DNA of 64,000 nt from Cydia pomonella. Its lineage: Eukaryota; Arthropoda; Insecta; Lepidoptera; Tortricidae. Positions 14,401 to 21,566 of the stretch are shown here, piece by piece. The first letter of the stretch is position 1. Every line of letters begins with the position of its first letter. The DNA is taken from NCBI RefSeq assembly GCF_033807575.1, contig NC_084718.1, positions 20,663,991-20,727,990 of the forward strand. The letters are read 5' to 3'. The translations under genes were made by a program, and so were the position numbers. The notes under the pieces were generated by a model. It had not been told where the DNA came from. It saw nothing but the letters and a program-made list of their open reading frames with translations, and ran no database searches.

Positions 14401-17400
14401 TGTATATTGAATGTGAACAGTTTGTGATCCGCGACACGATGAAGCTGGGCGCGGGCGGCGGCGCGCTGGCGCCGGCGGCGCTGCTGGCGGCGGCGGCGGG
14501 GGCGGCGCGGGGGGCGGCGGGGGCGGCGCGGGGGGGGCGGGGGGCACTCGCCGCGGAGCTCAAGAACTCGCTCACCAGGACCCTTTCTAAGTGCAAGGTA
14601 TGTCCATCTTCCGACTTTCACGACGAACGATTTCCTGACTGGCAATACAATAAGGCGCTTTAGTTATGTTGGGGCTGATGTAGGCGACGCATATCGTATA
14701 ACATTTTCTTTGAAGGCGTTTTATTCTATGTTTTTCCCGTAGACAGAACTATGGTGGCCCAGACATTTGGGAGGCGTGCGCAAGGCCGATACGTGGAGAC
14801 CTTTTCAGCAATTTCATGAATTTTAAGGGGTACCTACACCGAACGTATGCCCTTGCCGGTGTCATCGAACACACGTAGAGGCAGCGGCGGCACCCGCCAG
14901 TGTGTACGGACTATTGGAATTTTATGGAATTTAAAATGTACTAGGCTATTGTATAACAGATAAACAAATACAGAAATTTTATACAGGGACCATCATTTTA
15001 TATCCGCAACGCAGGCTTCGTCAGGACTGTATAATACATATTAGCTGTTGTGTATGTTTGTCAGGACGACGCATGTTCCGCGGCGCGGATCCACGCACTA
15101 GGACAGCTCCGGCGGCCCGAACTCGTCGAACTCTTATTAGAACACGCAGAAACAGGCGCTCGCGCAACAGCCCTCGCCGCTATCGCTGCACTCCGGGCTC
15201 TGGCTAAAGAGGTAACTCATGTCATTCCTGTTATTAGAAACGCTACTACGATACTATGACACTACGGGCCGTGTCTAAGGTCAGGATAGCCGAGTTGTTA
15301 GAACACGCAGAAGTCAAGATGGCCGAGCTGTTGGAACACACGTTACGAGATGTTTCTAAACAGATAACTCAGGTAACTCAAGTCATACTGGAAACTTGTC
15401 GTGTATGTTTATCTGGAGGATCCATTAGGACAGCTCCGGCGGCCCGAACTCGTCGAACTCGTATTAGAACACACAGAAACAACCGCACGCGCAACTGTGC
15501 TCGCCGCCATTGCTGACTGACTGAGTGACTCATGTCATTCATGTTACTTAGAGACGTTACTTTAACACAACGGGTCTCGTCTAAAGTCTAAAGTCAAGAT
15601 GGCCGAGTTGTTAGGAAGGACACGCAGAAACAGGCGCACGCGCAACATCCCTCGTCGCTATCGCTGTACTACGGGCCGTGTCTAACCTCGTGTCATACCA
15701 TTTTCGACAAGGTCAATTGACAATTCGTAAACCTCATTGGAAACCGATCAGGATGGCCTAGTTGTTAGAGCACGCTTAGATTTGCGCGCTTAAAAGATTT
15801 CTAAGCTTGCTTTTTAGACTTAATTTTGACTAATGTGCTCCCCAGATTAGTATCCTACAGTCTTGCAAACCAAGTTAGACATAGAATTTTTTTATTTAAC
15901 ACCACATTGAAAAATGTTTACAGGCAATGCTACAAAACATTTCATTTCATTTCATTTATTCATTGTGAAGTCATGTACATTTCAATTAAGATGTTGTATA
16001 TATGAACAAGTCAGAACATGACACCCCGTAGGGGCATACAATATTACTTAAAGCTAATAACAGTACCTACATAATTAACTAACAAAATAATTACAAGAAC
16101 GAGAAACTTATACTATAGGTCAATTATTACATTTCATATAATATCTTTTCTTATAGGCTATAAATTATTATCATTTAAAAAATCTTTTACAGTACATATG
16201 GGGCTACTTTATAGCACTAGTGCGAGAAGTAGCATATTATGTTACTGTGTCGAACATTTAAAGGGCCATATGTACTGTAAAACGTTGTACGATACATGTG
16301 CGAATAGGTAATTCGCAACTCGTGTCGATTTAAAACACTCCCTTCGGTCGTGTTTTAATTTATCGCCACTCGTTTCGAATTTCCTATTTTTCGCACTTGT
16401 ATCGTAATTTACTATAACAGAGTAGTAACATTTGTCAATAAGGAATTTAATTAATTTATTTTTAAATACTGTCAACTGGGGTTCTAGCTTTATATAATCA
16501 GGAATTTTATTAGTTATAACTATACATTTATAATGAGGACTATTTCTGTATATTTCCAAGTTAGTTACAAGCCTTAAAATGAAACTTAATTAGGCACAAA
16601 TTTATGTTTACATGTAGATATAAAAAACTTTTAAAATTATGATGCTAAAAAGGAGCGAACCTCAGCATGTGTTGCAGCAGGCTCACCTACTACAACGCTT
16701 GTTGTCAAAAGAAAACATCCAACACTTAAATTTATTAATTCGTTTGTTTGTTAATTCGTTTTGCTGTTACTGTCTCACCAAAGTCCTCACGACACAGGCT
16801 TGACCTAGTATGAGGGCTACTGTTAATCTAACCGCAATGTATATAAAATTTATAATTACCTACGTTTGTCAACCCTGCCTCTACCTTGTTAATAAAGAGA
16901 TTTTGTATTATGAGAGATCGACCCTTTGTGTCTGCATTATTCAAATCTGGTGTCTTTTCCTGCTGACAATTTGGTTTGCTAGGGTATAAAGTACAATGTT
17001 GGCAGGGCTACTACGGGCCGAAGCGCCGCCGCCTGGAGGCCATAGCGCTGGGCCTGGGCCGGCCGCGGCCGCTGGACGTGCGCGCCGCCGCGCTGGAACT
17101 GGCCTTGGTGTCTGCGGCCGACGTCCCGCTTTCACTGTGTACGTATCTTTATTCTTATGTTTAGATATGAGTATTACACTTAATAGAGTACGTGAGCTAA
17201 CTCTGCACCGATTTTGAAGCAACTACACATTGCTACGAATTTCATAGTTTCACAGGGATTTGACGTGAGTGGCGGCATTTCCATATTCTTTTTGCTTGTG
17301 ATTTTAAACCGTCTAGTGTTACATAAAGTCGCCATTTAGTTAGGAGTAACTTTAACACGGGCTTGTTTCAGTGGGCTTGACGAGGGGGCTCCGCGAGCAT

Positions 17401-20400
17401 GGGCCCCGCGAGTTGCGGCGCCTGTGCTGGCTGCGGCTGCAACAGCTGGCCGAGACCAGGGTCGAGCTGGCGATGCTGCTGCCCGCCCTGGACCCCAGGC
17501 CTAGAGACTGGTTCCGGAGAGCACACGACGGTAGGTTACTGCCGGTAGCAGGTACTGGCTGCGGCTGCAACTGCTGGCCGAGACCAGGGTCGAGCTGGCG
17601 ACGCTGCTGCCCGCACTGGACCCCAGGCCTAACATGCAGGTTCCGGAGAGCATACGACTACAAATGATCAATGTCAAAATAGACAACCCAAAGCAGAGTA
17701 ACTTGGCGCAGAAGAGAGAGGAGGGCCGACCCCGAATAGAGGGATCAGGGAAAGAGAAGATTATTTCGTTATCGTGCGTCTCGTCCGCACCAATACATGT
17801 ACGGACATGTACGAACGATATGTACGATAACTGAATGAAATCAGTTATTGATGTCAGTCTGATATCGGTGTGCGTTCGAATTGGCCTGTGAGATTCTGTC
17901 AATCTGCCGCCGCGGGGTGAGGTAATTCTATTCGGGGCGGGTGGACCGGGGCCATTCTGTATGAAATAATATAAAGTATGACTTACGTAGCCAGACTGAA
18001 GTGGGAATGGGCCGGTCATATAGCACGAAAAACCGATTCGTGGAGCAAACGTCTACTGGAGTGGCGACCATGGGGGGAGGAACGTCCTCACAGTAGACCC
18101 CAGATGCGTTGGGATGACGACATCAAAAGGACTGCGGGGAAGAAGTGGCTCCAGGTCGCATAGAACCGTGACGAGTGCCATAAAATGAAGGAGGCCTACA
18201 CCCGAAGGGTAGAGAAGGGCTAAAGAAGAAGAAGATGACTTATGACTGAATTAGTATATCTTATTATCTGAATTTTCTGATACAGGTACATCGTCGGTGT
18301 TAGAACGCACAGCACACTGGGCGCGGCTGGACTCATCGCAGCTGGCCAATGCTGGCGTGCTCAGCCGAGGCAAGGTGGAGCTCGCCGCTCACACGCCCGA
18401 CGAACAAATACATCTGTTAACCGTGAGTACTGAGTACAATATTTCACAAATCAAACAACTTCGCATCATCTGGCTATATGCTCATCAATCCCGTCGTTTA
18501 CTCACGATGTTTTATTTCAACGACTGGTAAATCAATATCAAATTACATTTCCTATCTAAAAAACCTTCATCGATACGCACCGGAGTTCAAATTCTATTTA
18601 CTGGTAGACTTTCAGAGCTAGGCTAGGCTAGGTGGTAGGCTACGGAGGCTGCTTACCATCAGGCGGGCCATATGCTTGTTTGCCACCGACGTAGTATAAA
18701 AAAAAATACTTTCAGAGTTTTTTTGAGTTAGGTACAAAAATGGTACATCACTGGCATGCCGACATATCACTCTTAAAATCTAAATCTTTTTAGTGCGCTT
18801 TCACCAATCTTATTATAAGTATGCACGCGACACTAAAATATCAACAGATTAAAATCAAATCTTATTGGCCTCGGCGATATTTTTGTTAAGATTTACGATT
18901 ATACCTAACGATATGTATGTTTGTCTGTACGCTGCAGGTGGAGATATGGACTCGCGGCATGGAATCATTCGCGACGCCTCCAGTGGTCCCCGGCGCGGCG
19001 CGGGAGGCCGAGGACGAGCTGCCGCCGGAGGAGGGGGGGGAGGGGGAGGCCGTGGAGGGCGGCCTCGCGCTCACCGTCGGCGGCGTGCGGAGACCCGATG
19101 TCACGCTCTTTAGCGGACAGGTATATGCTGTGGACACACAATGACTCAACGAAGCTTATGGAGGGGACGCGCGAGGTGACCTGAATTTACACAGTACAGC
19201 GGACAGGTTTTACATAGAAAGTCGCGACGCCTGCGCCATATAAACTATAGAATGTGTACCATAAAGGTGGCGACTGACTTGTAACATTTCGGTGTAATGT
19301 AACGTGATACAACCCGAGCATTACAACAGTCAGTGCAGCGAGCCGAGCCGCTCGACGCGAGCACCGCGTGCTCCACTCGGCTGTCGGTTTTTACGCGAAT
19401 CCCTTTGAGTGTTACAAAGGTGGCGACTGACTTGTAACGATCGCCGTGAACGATACATTACAAGCAAATGTTACAAGTCAGTCGCCACCTTAAGGCAACT
19501 GTCAGTTTATGAATGAAATGAAAATCTTTACTTTCATGCAACTATGGGCCTATAGATAAATACCTTAAAACTAGCATACACGTCATAAAATATATCTTAA
19601 AACCTAAAGCCCACACTATGGCTGCGATGCATTTCGCAACCCGGCTGTGTCAGGGAGCCGAACGGAACCGCCGAAACTTGGCACCCTTCGGCCAAAACTC
19701 CTCCTTTGTGAAAGTCGCTAGACGTTCAGTGGGAACGTTCACCACAAAAGAATTGAAATTCGCATTGTGTCGATATTCCAACTTTGCGACCCTCAGGGCG
19801 AATCCTTACTTGACTGGTACATACTTCACGATGTCCTCGACCTTCGTAAGGGAGTGTAATCGGGACACGTACAGCAGCGTCGACGGTGTTGCGGGACGTA
19901 GGAAATGGTTGTGTTCAGTCGGTGCGGTACCGCACTTATTCTGACGAGCTGGCTTCTTACTCTTCTCCACCTTTTTGAATCCATTTCCGTCGCATCGTAA
20001 CTCCCTTAGACTCGGCTGTTGGTTCTCGTGAACAGGTTCACGAAGGCTCTGTACCCCTTTCTTCGGCCGCTGCTTAGACTCGGACGAAGCGGGCGGCTTC
20101 GCGGCAGTAGCAGCGTAAGAACGTTGAGGGGTCAACGTATTTTCGCATGACGTGCGCGTCTCCGGTGACAGACGCGTGGGCGGCGGTCGCCTACTCTATG
20201 CTTTCTCTCTTTATGCTCTATAGTTATATATACCACTGTAGTATATTTCAATAGCCACAAACACAAGTGTTAGTGTACGATTGTCCCAGTAATATTGATT
20301 AGTTTTGGGTGTTTCCCCAGGGCGAGCTCCTGGGCCACATCTGGTCGGGCGCGGGCTCGGCGCCCACGCCGCTGCTGCGCGCCGTGCTGCCGCGCGCGCG

Positions 20401-21566
20401 CGCCGCGCACCGCTACGCGCTGCAGGCCGGCCTCGTGCTGCGCGCCACCGTGCAGCGGGCGCTGGCGCTGGCGCAGGACGCGCAGGTAAGCTCGCTGGCC
20501 ACGTCGGACACCCCCCGTTCTCCACGAGACCCCCCACTATATATTCGGCTTTAGTGAATTTAAAATGATCTCATAGCCCACCTAATATTGCTTTACCCGA
20601 GTTGTGAGTACGCCGCAGGCGCAGGTGTCGCTGTGGGGCCGCACGGCGCGCGCGGGGCTGGCGCTGCGCGGCGCGGGCGCGGAGGCGCGCGCGCTGCGCC
20701 TGCGCACCGCGTGGGGCCGCGTGGCGGCGCGGGCGCACGCGCACGTACAGCCGGAGTTGACTATCGCGGCGGCGCTCGACTTCTACGACAGGCCGCAGTT
20801 GTGTGTACACACCGCGATACCTGATTACACGTACAGGTATTATTATCGGATTTGTTCATCTATACATTCGTACCTTTTGTATTTTGCTTGGGAACTAAGA
20901 GTTTATTATTATATCGATGCCATCGTGACGAGGTAAATATTGTTTATATTCTGACGGGTCCTGGTACATTTTCATTTTCAGCTAGCGATTATTTAGCTCT
21001 GTCGTCTTTCCTTAGGGATAGTTACACAAAAGATCGCTATGGGTCTATGTGTATATTTGCAAGGGTTCCTGGAAATAATTAGATACGATAAAATAGCTCT
21101 GTTGGTATCTCTCGTACGCCATATGTCCTCAGTTAATCGACAAAGACTTGTTTTTGCGTGATTTCAACGAAGTGCGGGGAAACTGTCAGTACGGAGGACA
21201 GGATAGACTAGGATTTGGATCGCCATTTTGTGGATGAATTCATTCCTGTTTGACTTTTTCAATAAGAATGACGATTAATAATTTCTACAAATTCGATTTT
21301 AAATCTCTGAAAATTTATTGGCATTCTATATCCTGTTAGCGTTACTTTAGGCACGCATATGGCCGTATAAATGTTTTTTATAGAACATTACTAGATGGTT
21401 ATATCGCTCCAGCCGCAACGTGACGCTGGAGTCCGTCCTGGGCGACGGGGCGCTGCGCGTGCGCCGCTCGCGAGCGACGTCGGTCCCCGTCCCGGGCCGC
21501 ACCCTGGCCCTGGGCGCGCCCAACGACGCGGCGTGCGGCGCGCTGGGCGCCGAGCACCGCGACTAG
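2245..21566 (+). CDS. Mtp: Microsomal triglyceride transfer protein large subunit, complete 16-exon gene
   Basis: The protein loads triglyceride and phospholipid onto apoB-like lipoproteins (apolipophorins in insects) in the ER lumen and works as a heterodimer with protein disulfide isomerase. Sixteen exons with GT/AG borders and matching phases give about 872 residues (human MTP has 894). In order they show: a signal peptide; the large lipid transfer N-barrel (a segment parallel to human 'VLLD...VGYR', then 'ALISLFQ' and 'SGYCHVHYD'); an Ala-rich helical middle; a Ser-rich turn 'GTSSVLERTAHWARLDSS' parallel to human 'SGSSSAYTGYIERSPRSAS'; a 'VTLFSGQ' strand parallel to 'VTFFNGY'; 'VSLWGR' parallel to 'FSLWYR'; and a C-terminal Cys. 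These comparisons are from memory. The start is the first ATG of the signal peptide. There is no KDEL, as expected for this family. Odd: very GC-rich, Ala/Arg-heavy exons, and a huge tandem array right after the stop. Confidence 0.9.
2943..3140 (+). CDS. Mtp: Mtp exon 2
   Basis: Preceded by TTGCAG and followed by GTTATT; 66 codons, phase 0 at both ends. It ends in KKALISLFQ, the strand conserved in the vitellogenin/MTP lipid transfer module (human 'GLASLFQ'). Confidence 0.9.
3227..3364. repeat. Long hairpin in Mtp intron 2
   Basis: Two arms of about 50 bases are near-perfect inverted copies ('ACTAGCCTTTC...' against 'GAAAGGCTAGT'), with a loop around 3285-3310. It is most likely a MITE; if transcribed with the intron it would form a miRNA-like stem. 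Confidence 0.7.
4134..4232 (+). CDS. Mtp: Mtp exon 3
   Basis: A 33-codon, phase-0 exon after TTTAG and before GTTTGT. It encodes 'ETDVSGYCHVHYD', parallel to human 'NEVDISGNCKVTYQ', with a conserved barrel Cys. Confidence 0.88.
4341..4467. repeat. Palindromic MITE with TA flanks
   Basis: The ends CAGTCAGCGTCAAATACTTT and the reverse complement flank a short centre. A TA dinucleotide borders each end, fitting a Tc1/mariner-type non-autonomous element. It lies in Mtp intron 3. A fragment of the same end occurs near 11813. Confidence 0.8.
4786..4950 (+). CDS. Mtp: Mtp exon 4
   Basis: A 55-codon, phase-0 exon (CTGCAG acceptor, GTTAAT donor) beginning MQCTWLGA. It contains two cysteines and 'VVRYEL', matching the 'VTTYKIED' strand region of human MTP. 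Confidence 0.85.
5096..5250. repeat. MITE (family A), intron 4 of Mtp
   Basis: Inverted arms 'ACCAACACCGAAATAACG' and 'CGTTATTTCGGGGTTGGT' enclose a short unique middle. The same family, with better-kept ends, occurs at 40611-40774. Confidence 0.65.
5292..5450 (+). CDS. Mtp: Mtp exon 5
   Basis: A 53-codon, phase-0 exon after a pyrimidine tract ending CCCAG, donor GTACTT. It encodes an Ala/Pro-rich linker then 'LPLELRPEQ'. Base composition is extremely GC-rich, so homology is weak. The call rests on frame, phase and position. Confidence 0.72.
5706..5722 (+). repeat. Short GAT microsatellite
   Basis: A run of about five GAT units in Mtp intron 5. Confidence 0.6.
6310..8216 (-). mobile_element. 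5'-truncated RTE-type LINE with long open RT frame
   Basis: Read on the minus strand, an open frame runs from about 8200 to 6345 (the last 540 codons start at 7967 with no ATG needed). It encodes a non-LTR reverse transcriptase: 'GNYRPISLIS', 'FVDYSKAFDSV', 'GVKQGDPLSPKLF', catalytic 'FADDIVLF', then a C-terminal tail with 'RGRPKKRWRDDL' typical of insect RTE-like elements. The endonuclease domain is missing, so the copy is 5'-truncated. The 3' end is an A-run (T-run at 6320-6336 on the plus strand). It sits antisense inside Mtp intron 5. The frame is undamaged, which suggests a fairly recent insertion. The RTE assignment is from memory of motifs. Confidence 0.85.
8331..9697. mobile_element. 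DNA transposon with 18-bp terminal inverted repeats
   Basis: AAGGCACTGGTCCCACCG at 8331 is repeated inverted at 9680-9697. Subterminal regions are rich in 'AGCGAG' and 'CTATAA' motifs in both orientations. Extending the ends to TAAGG/CCTTA leaves a matching TGA on each side, a possible 3-bp target duplication. A minus-strand frame near 9039-9265 encodes a basic, Trp-containing stretch that could be an N-terminal remnant of a Harbinger-like transposase; this is weak. The element is probably non-autonomous and lies in Mtp intron 5. Confidence 0.65.
9772..9884. repeat. MITE (family B)
   Basis: The ends 'GTGTCATCCACG' and 'CGTGAAGGACAC' are imperfect inverted repeats. The same element occurs inverted at 32972-33072. 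Confidence 0.6.
10013..10170. mobile_element. hAT-type MITE with 8-bp target duplication
   Basis: The ends CAGGGGCGTAGCTA and GCTACGCCACTG are terminal inverted repeats of the hAT style. CCTTTAAG is present at 10005-10012 and 10171-10178, a perfect 8-bp duplication. The interior is GC-rich with 'TACGGGGCCC' at both sides. It lies in Mtp intron 5. Confidence 0.88.
11860..12095 (-). mobile_element. tRNA-derived SINE (copy 1)
   Basis: On the minus strand the head has a pol III B box (GGTTCGAATCC) followed by the body typical of a lepidopteran SINE ('CCTGAGTCATGGGTGTTTTC'). The A-box end is truncated or diverged. It lies in Mtp intron 5. Confidence 0.8.
12200..12329. repeat. MITE (family C), inverted arms
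   Basis: 'AGTCAGTCCAAGCTAACTCT' at the left and its near reverse complement at the right flank a short centre. Related sequences occur at 17190-17225, 37705-37928 and 46500-46620. Confidence 0.7.
12476..12639 (+). CDS. Mtp: Mtp exon 6
   Basis: Lies after a 7-kb intron. Acceptor GCGCAG, donor GTAAGT; ends in phase 2. Encodes an Ala/Leu-rich helical stretch ending 'ELAALLDHPDTDEL', placed like human '[20 protein letters not shown]'. Confidence 0.75.
12772..13171 (+). mobile_element. LINE RT C-terminal fragment
   Basis: Frames on the plus strand encode 'ERKVLRKILGP', 'LRWFGHLLRM' and 'GRRPVGRPRYRW', the C-terminal tail of an RTE-like reverse transcriptase. A frameshift near 13025 moves the reading to a second frame. 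It is dead sequence in Mtp intron 6. Confidence 0.75.
13360..13513 (+). CDS. Mtp: Mtp exon 7
   Basis: Acceptor TTTTCAG, donor GTACGT. One base completes the split codon from exon 6, then 51 codons end in phase 0 at 'LAPEVEE' (human 'ASHPNEEL'). Degenerate copies of this exon follow in the next intron. Confidence 0.85.
13539..13935 (+). repeat. Three degenerate downstream copies of Mtp exon 7
   Basis: Copy 2 (13539-13685) and copy 3 (13709-13836), spaced 170 bp, repeat most of exon 7, including an upstream CAG and a downstream GTACGT or GTAAGA. Small deletions near the start shift the frame relative to exon 7. A fourth, poorer remnant spans about 13865-13935. They look like pseudo-exons from tandem duplication. 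Confidence 0.85.
14421..14597 (+). CDS. Mtp: Mtp exon 8 (Ala/Gly-rich)
   Basis: Acceptor GAACAG, donor GTATGT; 59 codons in phase 0. It opens 'FVIRDTMKL', parallel to human 'SDIRETVMI'. Positions 14447-14548 are a G-rich Ala/Gly run, then 'ELKNSLTRTLSKCK'. The frame is also open upstream to 14265, so the acceptor rests on the homologous start rather than a strong pyrimidine tract. Confidence 0.75.
15065..15211 (+). CDS. Mtp: Mtp exon 9 (helical repeat)
   Basis: Acceptor TTGTCAG, donor GTAACT; 49 codons in phase 0. 'IHALGQLRRPELVELLLEHAE' reads as paired helices and parallels human '[21 protein letters not shown]'. Partial copies follow in intron 9. Confidence 0.88.
15246..15770 (+). repeat. 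Degenerate downstream copies of Mtp exon 9
   Basis: Fragments of exon 9 recur: 'GAGTTGTTAGAACACGCAGA' at about 15292-15312, a longer copy at 15415-15515 including 'AGGACAGCTCCGGCGGCCCG', and another at 15597-15680. Stops and frame changes show that they are not used as coding exons. Confidence 0.8.
15935..16572 (-). mobile_element. LINE 3' end fragment with nested MITE
   Basis: The minus strand encodes 'NKIPDYIKLEPQLTVFKNKL' then 'DKCYYS', the tail of a Jockey-like RT also seen at 55551-55736. The 3' end is an ATTTC-type tail at about 15942-15960. Positions 16286-16410 are a hairpin MITE ('TACGATACATGTGCGA' against 'TCGCACTTGTATCGTA') inserted in it. Confidence 0.72.
16286..16410. repeat. 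Hairpin MITE nested in a LINE tail
   Basis: Inverted ends of about 16 bases with further inverted pairs inside ('AAAACACTCCCTTCGG' / 'CGGTCGTGTTTTAA'). It interrupts the frame of the LINE tail. Confidence 0.7.
17006..17138 (+). CDS. Mtp: Mtp exon 10
   Basis: Acceptor TTGGCAG, donor GTACGT; ends in phase 1. 'YYGPKRRRLE' and 'PLDVRAAALELAL' match the human '[22 protein letters not shown]' position. A GT two bases earlier is an alternative donor but breaks the phase to exon 11. Confidence 0.8.
17372..17530 (+). CDS. Mtp: Mtp exon 11
   Basis: Acceptor TTTCAG, donor GTAGGT, phase 1 at both ends. It encodes an amphipathic helical stretch ending 'WFRRAHDG', just before the Ser-rich turn in exon 12. 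A diverged copy lies about 170 bp downstream. Confidence 0.83.
17551..17662 (+). repeat. Partial downstream copy of Mtp exon 11
   Basis: From 'TGGCTGCGGCTGCAAC' through 'CTGGACCCCAGGCCTA' to 'GGTTCCGGAGAGCA' the sequence repeats exon 11 with a few substitutions and an indel. No suitable acceptor precedes it. Confidence 0.88.
17975..18235 (+). mobile_element. LINE RT C-terminal fragment
   Basis: 'RLKWEWAGHIARK' and 'RPQMRWDDDIKRTAG' are the tail of an RTE-like reverse transcriptase. A stop at 18161 interrupts it, and the end is an AAGAAG-type tail. It lies in Mtp intron 11. Confidence 0.8.
18286..18422 (+). CDS. Mtp: Mtp exon 12
   Basis: Acceptor ATACAG, donor GTGAGT; enters in phase 1 and leaves in phase 0. 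'TSSVLERTAHWARLDSS' and 'GVLSRGKVEL' line up with human 'SSSAYTGYIERS' and 'GILRRSNLNI', one of the best family anchors. Confidence 0.9.
18600..18712 (+). repeat. Dispersed lepidopteran repeat tail
   Basis: 'GCTTACCATCAGGCGGGCCA' followed by 'TTGTTTGCC' and an A-run is the common 3' end of a lepidopteran retroposon. A related copy is at 27560-27690. Confidence 0.55.
18938..19120 (+). CDS. Mtp: Mtp exon 13
   Basis: Acceptor CTGCAG, donor GTATAT; 61 codons in phase 0. An acidic Glu/Gly loop is followed by 'RRPDVTLFSGQ', parallel to human 'VQLRPVTFFNGY'. Confidence 0.87.
19275..19494. repeat. MITE with repeated end in Mtp intron 13
   Basis: 'AAGGTGGCGACTGACTTGTA' occurs at about 19275 and 19419 and inverted at 19473-19494. 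The outer pair forms terminal inverted repeats; the inner copy suggests two overlapping insertions or an internal duplication. Confidence 0.7.
19610..20145 (-). mobile_element. LINE ORF1-like fragment
   Basis: On the minus strand a frame reads 'TLLYVSRLHSLTKVEDIVKY', one stop, then 'FNSFVVNVPTERL' and 'KEEFWPKGAKFRRFR', the nucleic-acid-binding ORF1 module of lepidopteran non-LTR retroelements, preceded by a Lys/Pro-rich linker. The stop near 19810 kills it. It lies in Mtp intron 13. Confidence 0.65.
20321..20485 (+). CDS. Mtp: Mtp exon 14
   Basis: Acceptor TTTCCCCAG, donor GTAAGC; 55 codons in phase 0. 'GELLGHIWSGAGSAPTPLLR' occupies the place of human 'SDLMSKMLSASGDPISVVK'. Confidence 0.86.
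20619..20836 (+). CDS. Mtp: Mtp exon 15
   Basis: Encodes 'VSLWGR' and 'ALDFYDRPQLCVHT' (human 'FSLWYR' and 'TVQFSQYPFLVCMQ'). Ends in phase 2 before GTATTA. The acceptor is CAGGCGCAG, so a second AG six bases downstream (start 20625) would also keep frame and drop Ala-Gln. Confidence 0.88.
21413..21566 (+). CDS. Mtp: Mtp exon 16 with stop codon
   Basis: Acceptor CTCCAG. One base completes the split Ser codon, then 50 codons and TAG (21564-21566), immediately followed in frame by TGA. The C-terminal 'ALGAPNDAACGALGAE' parallels human 'LAGCEFPLHQENSEMC' with one Cys. Positions 21501-21567 are the founder of the downstream array. Confidence 0.87.

Noticed and set aside
14265..14420. Upstream extension of Mtp exon 8
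   Set aside because: The frame is open and an earlier CAG exists, but the residues are AT-rich noise, and MTP homology starts at the 14421 acceptor.
19618..19944. 108-codon plus-strand frame
   Set aside because: The opposite strand carries the recognisable LINE ORF1 motifs, so this is its shadow.
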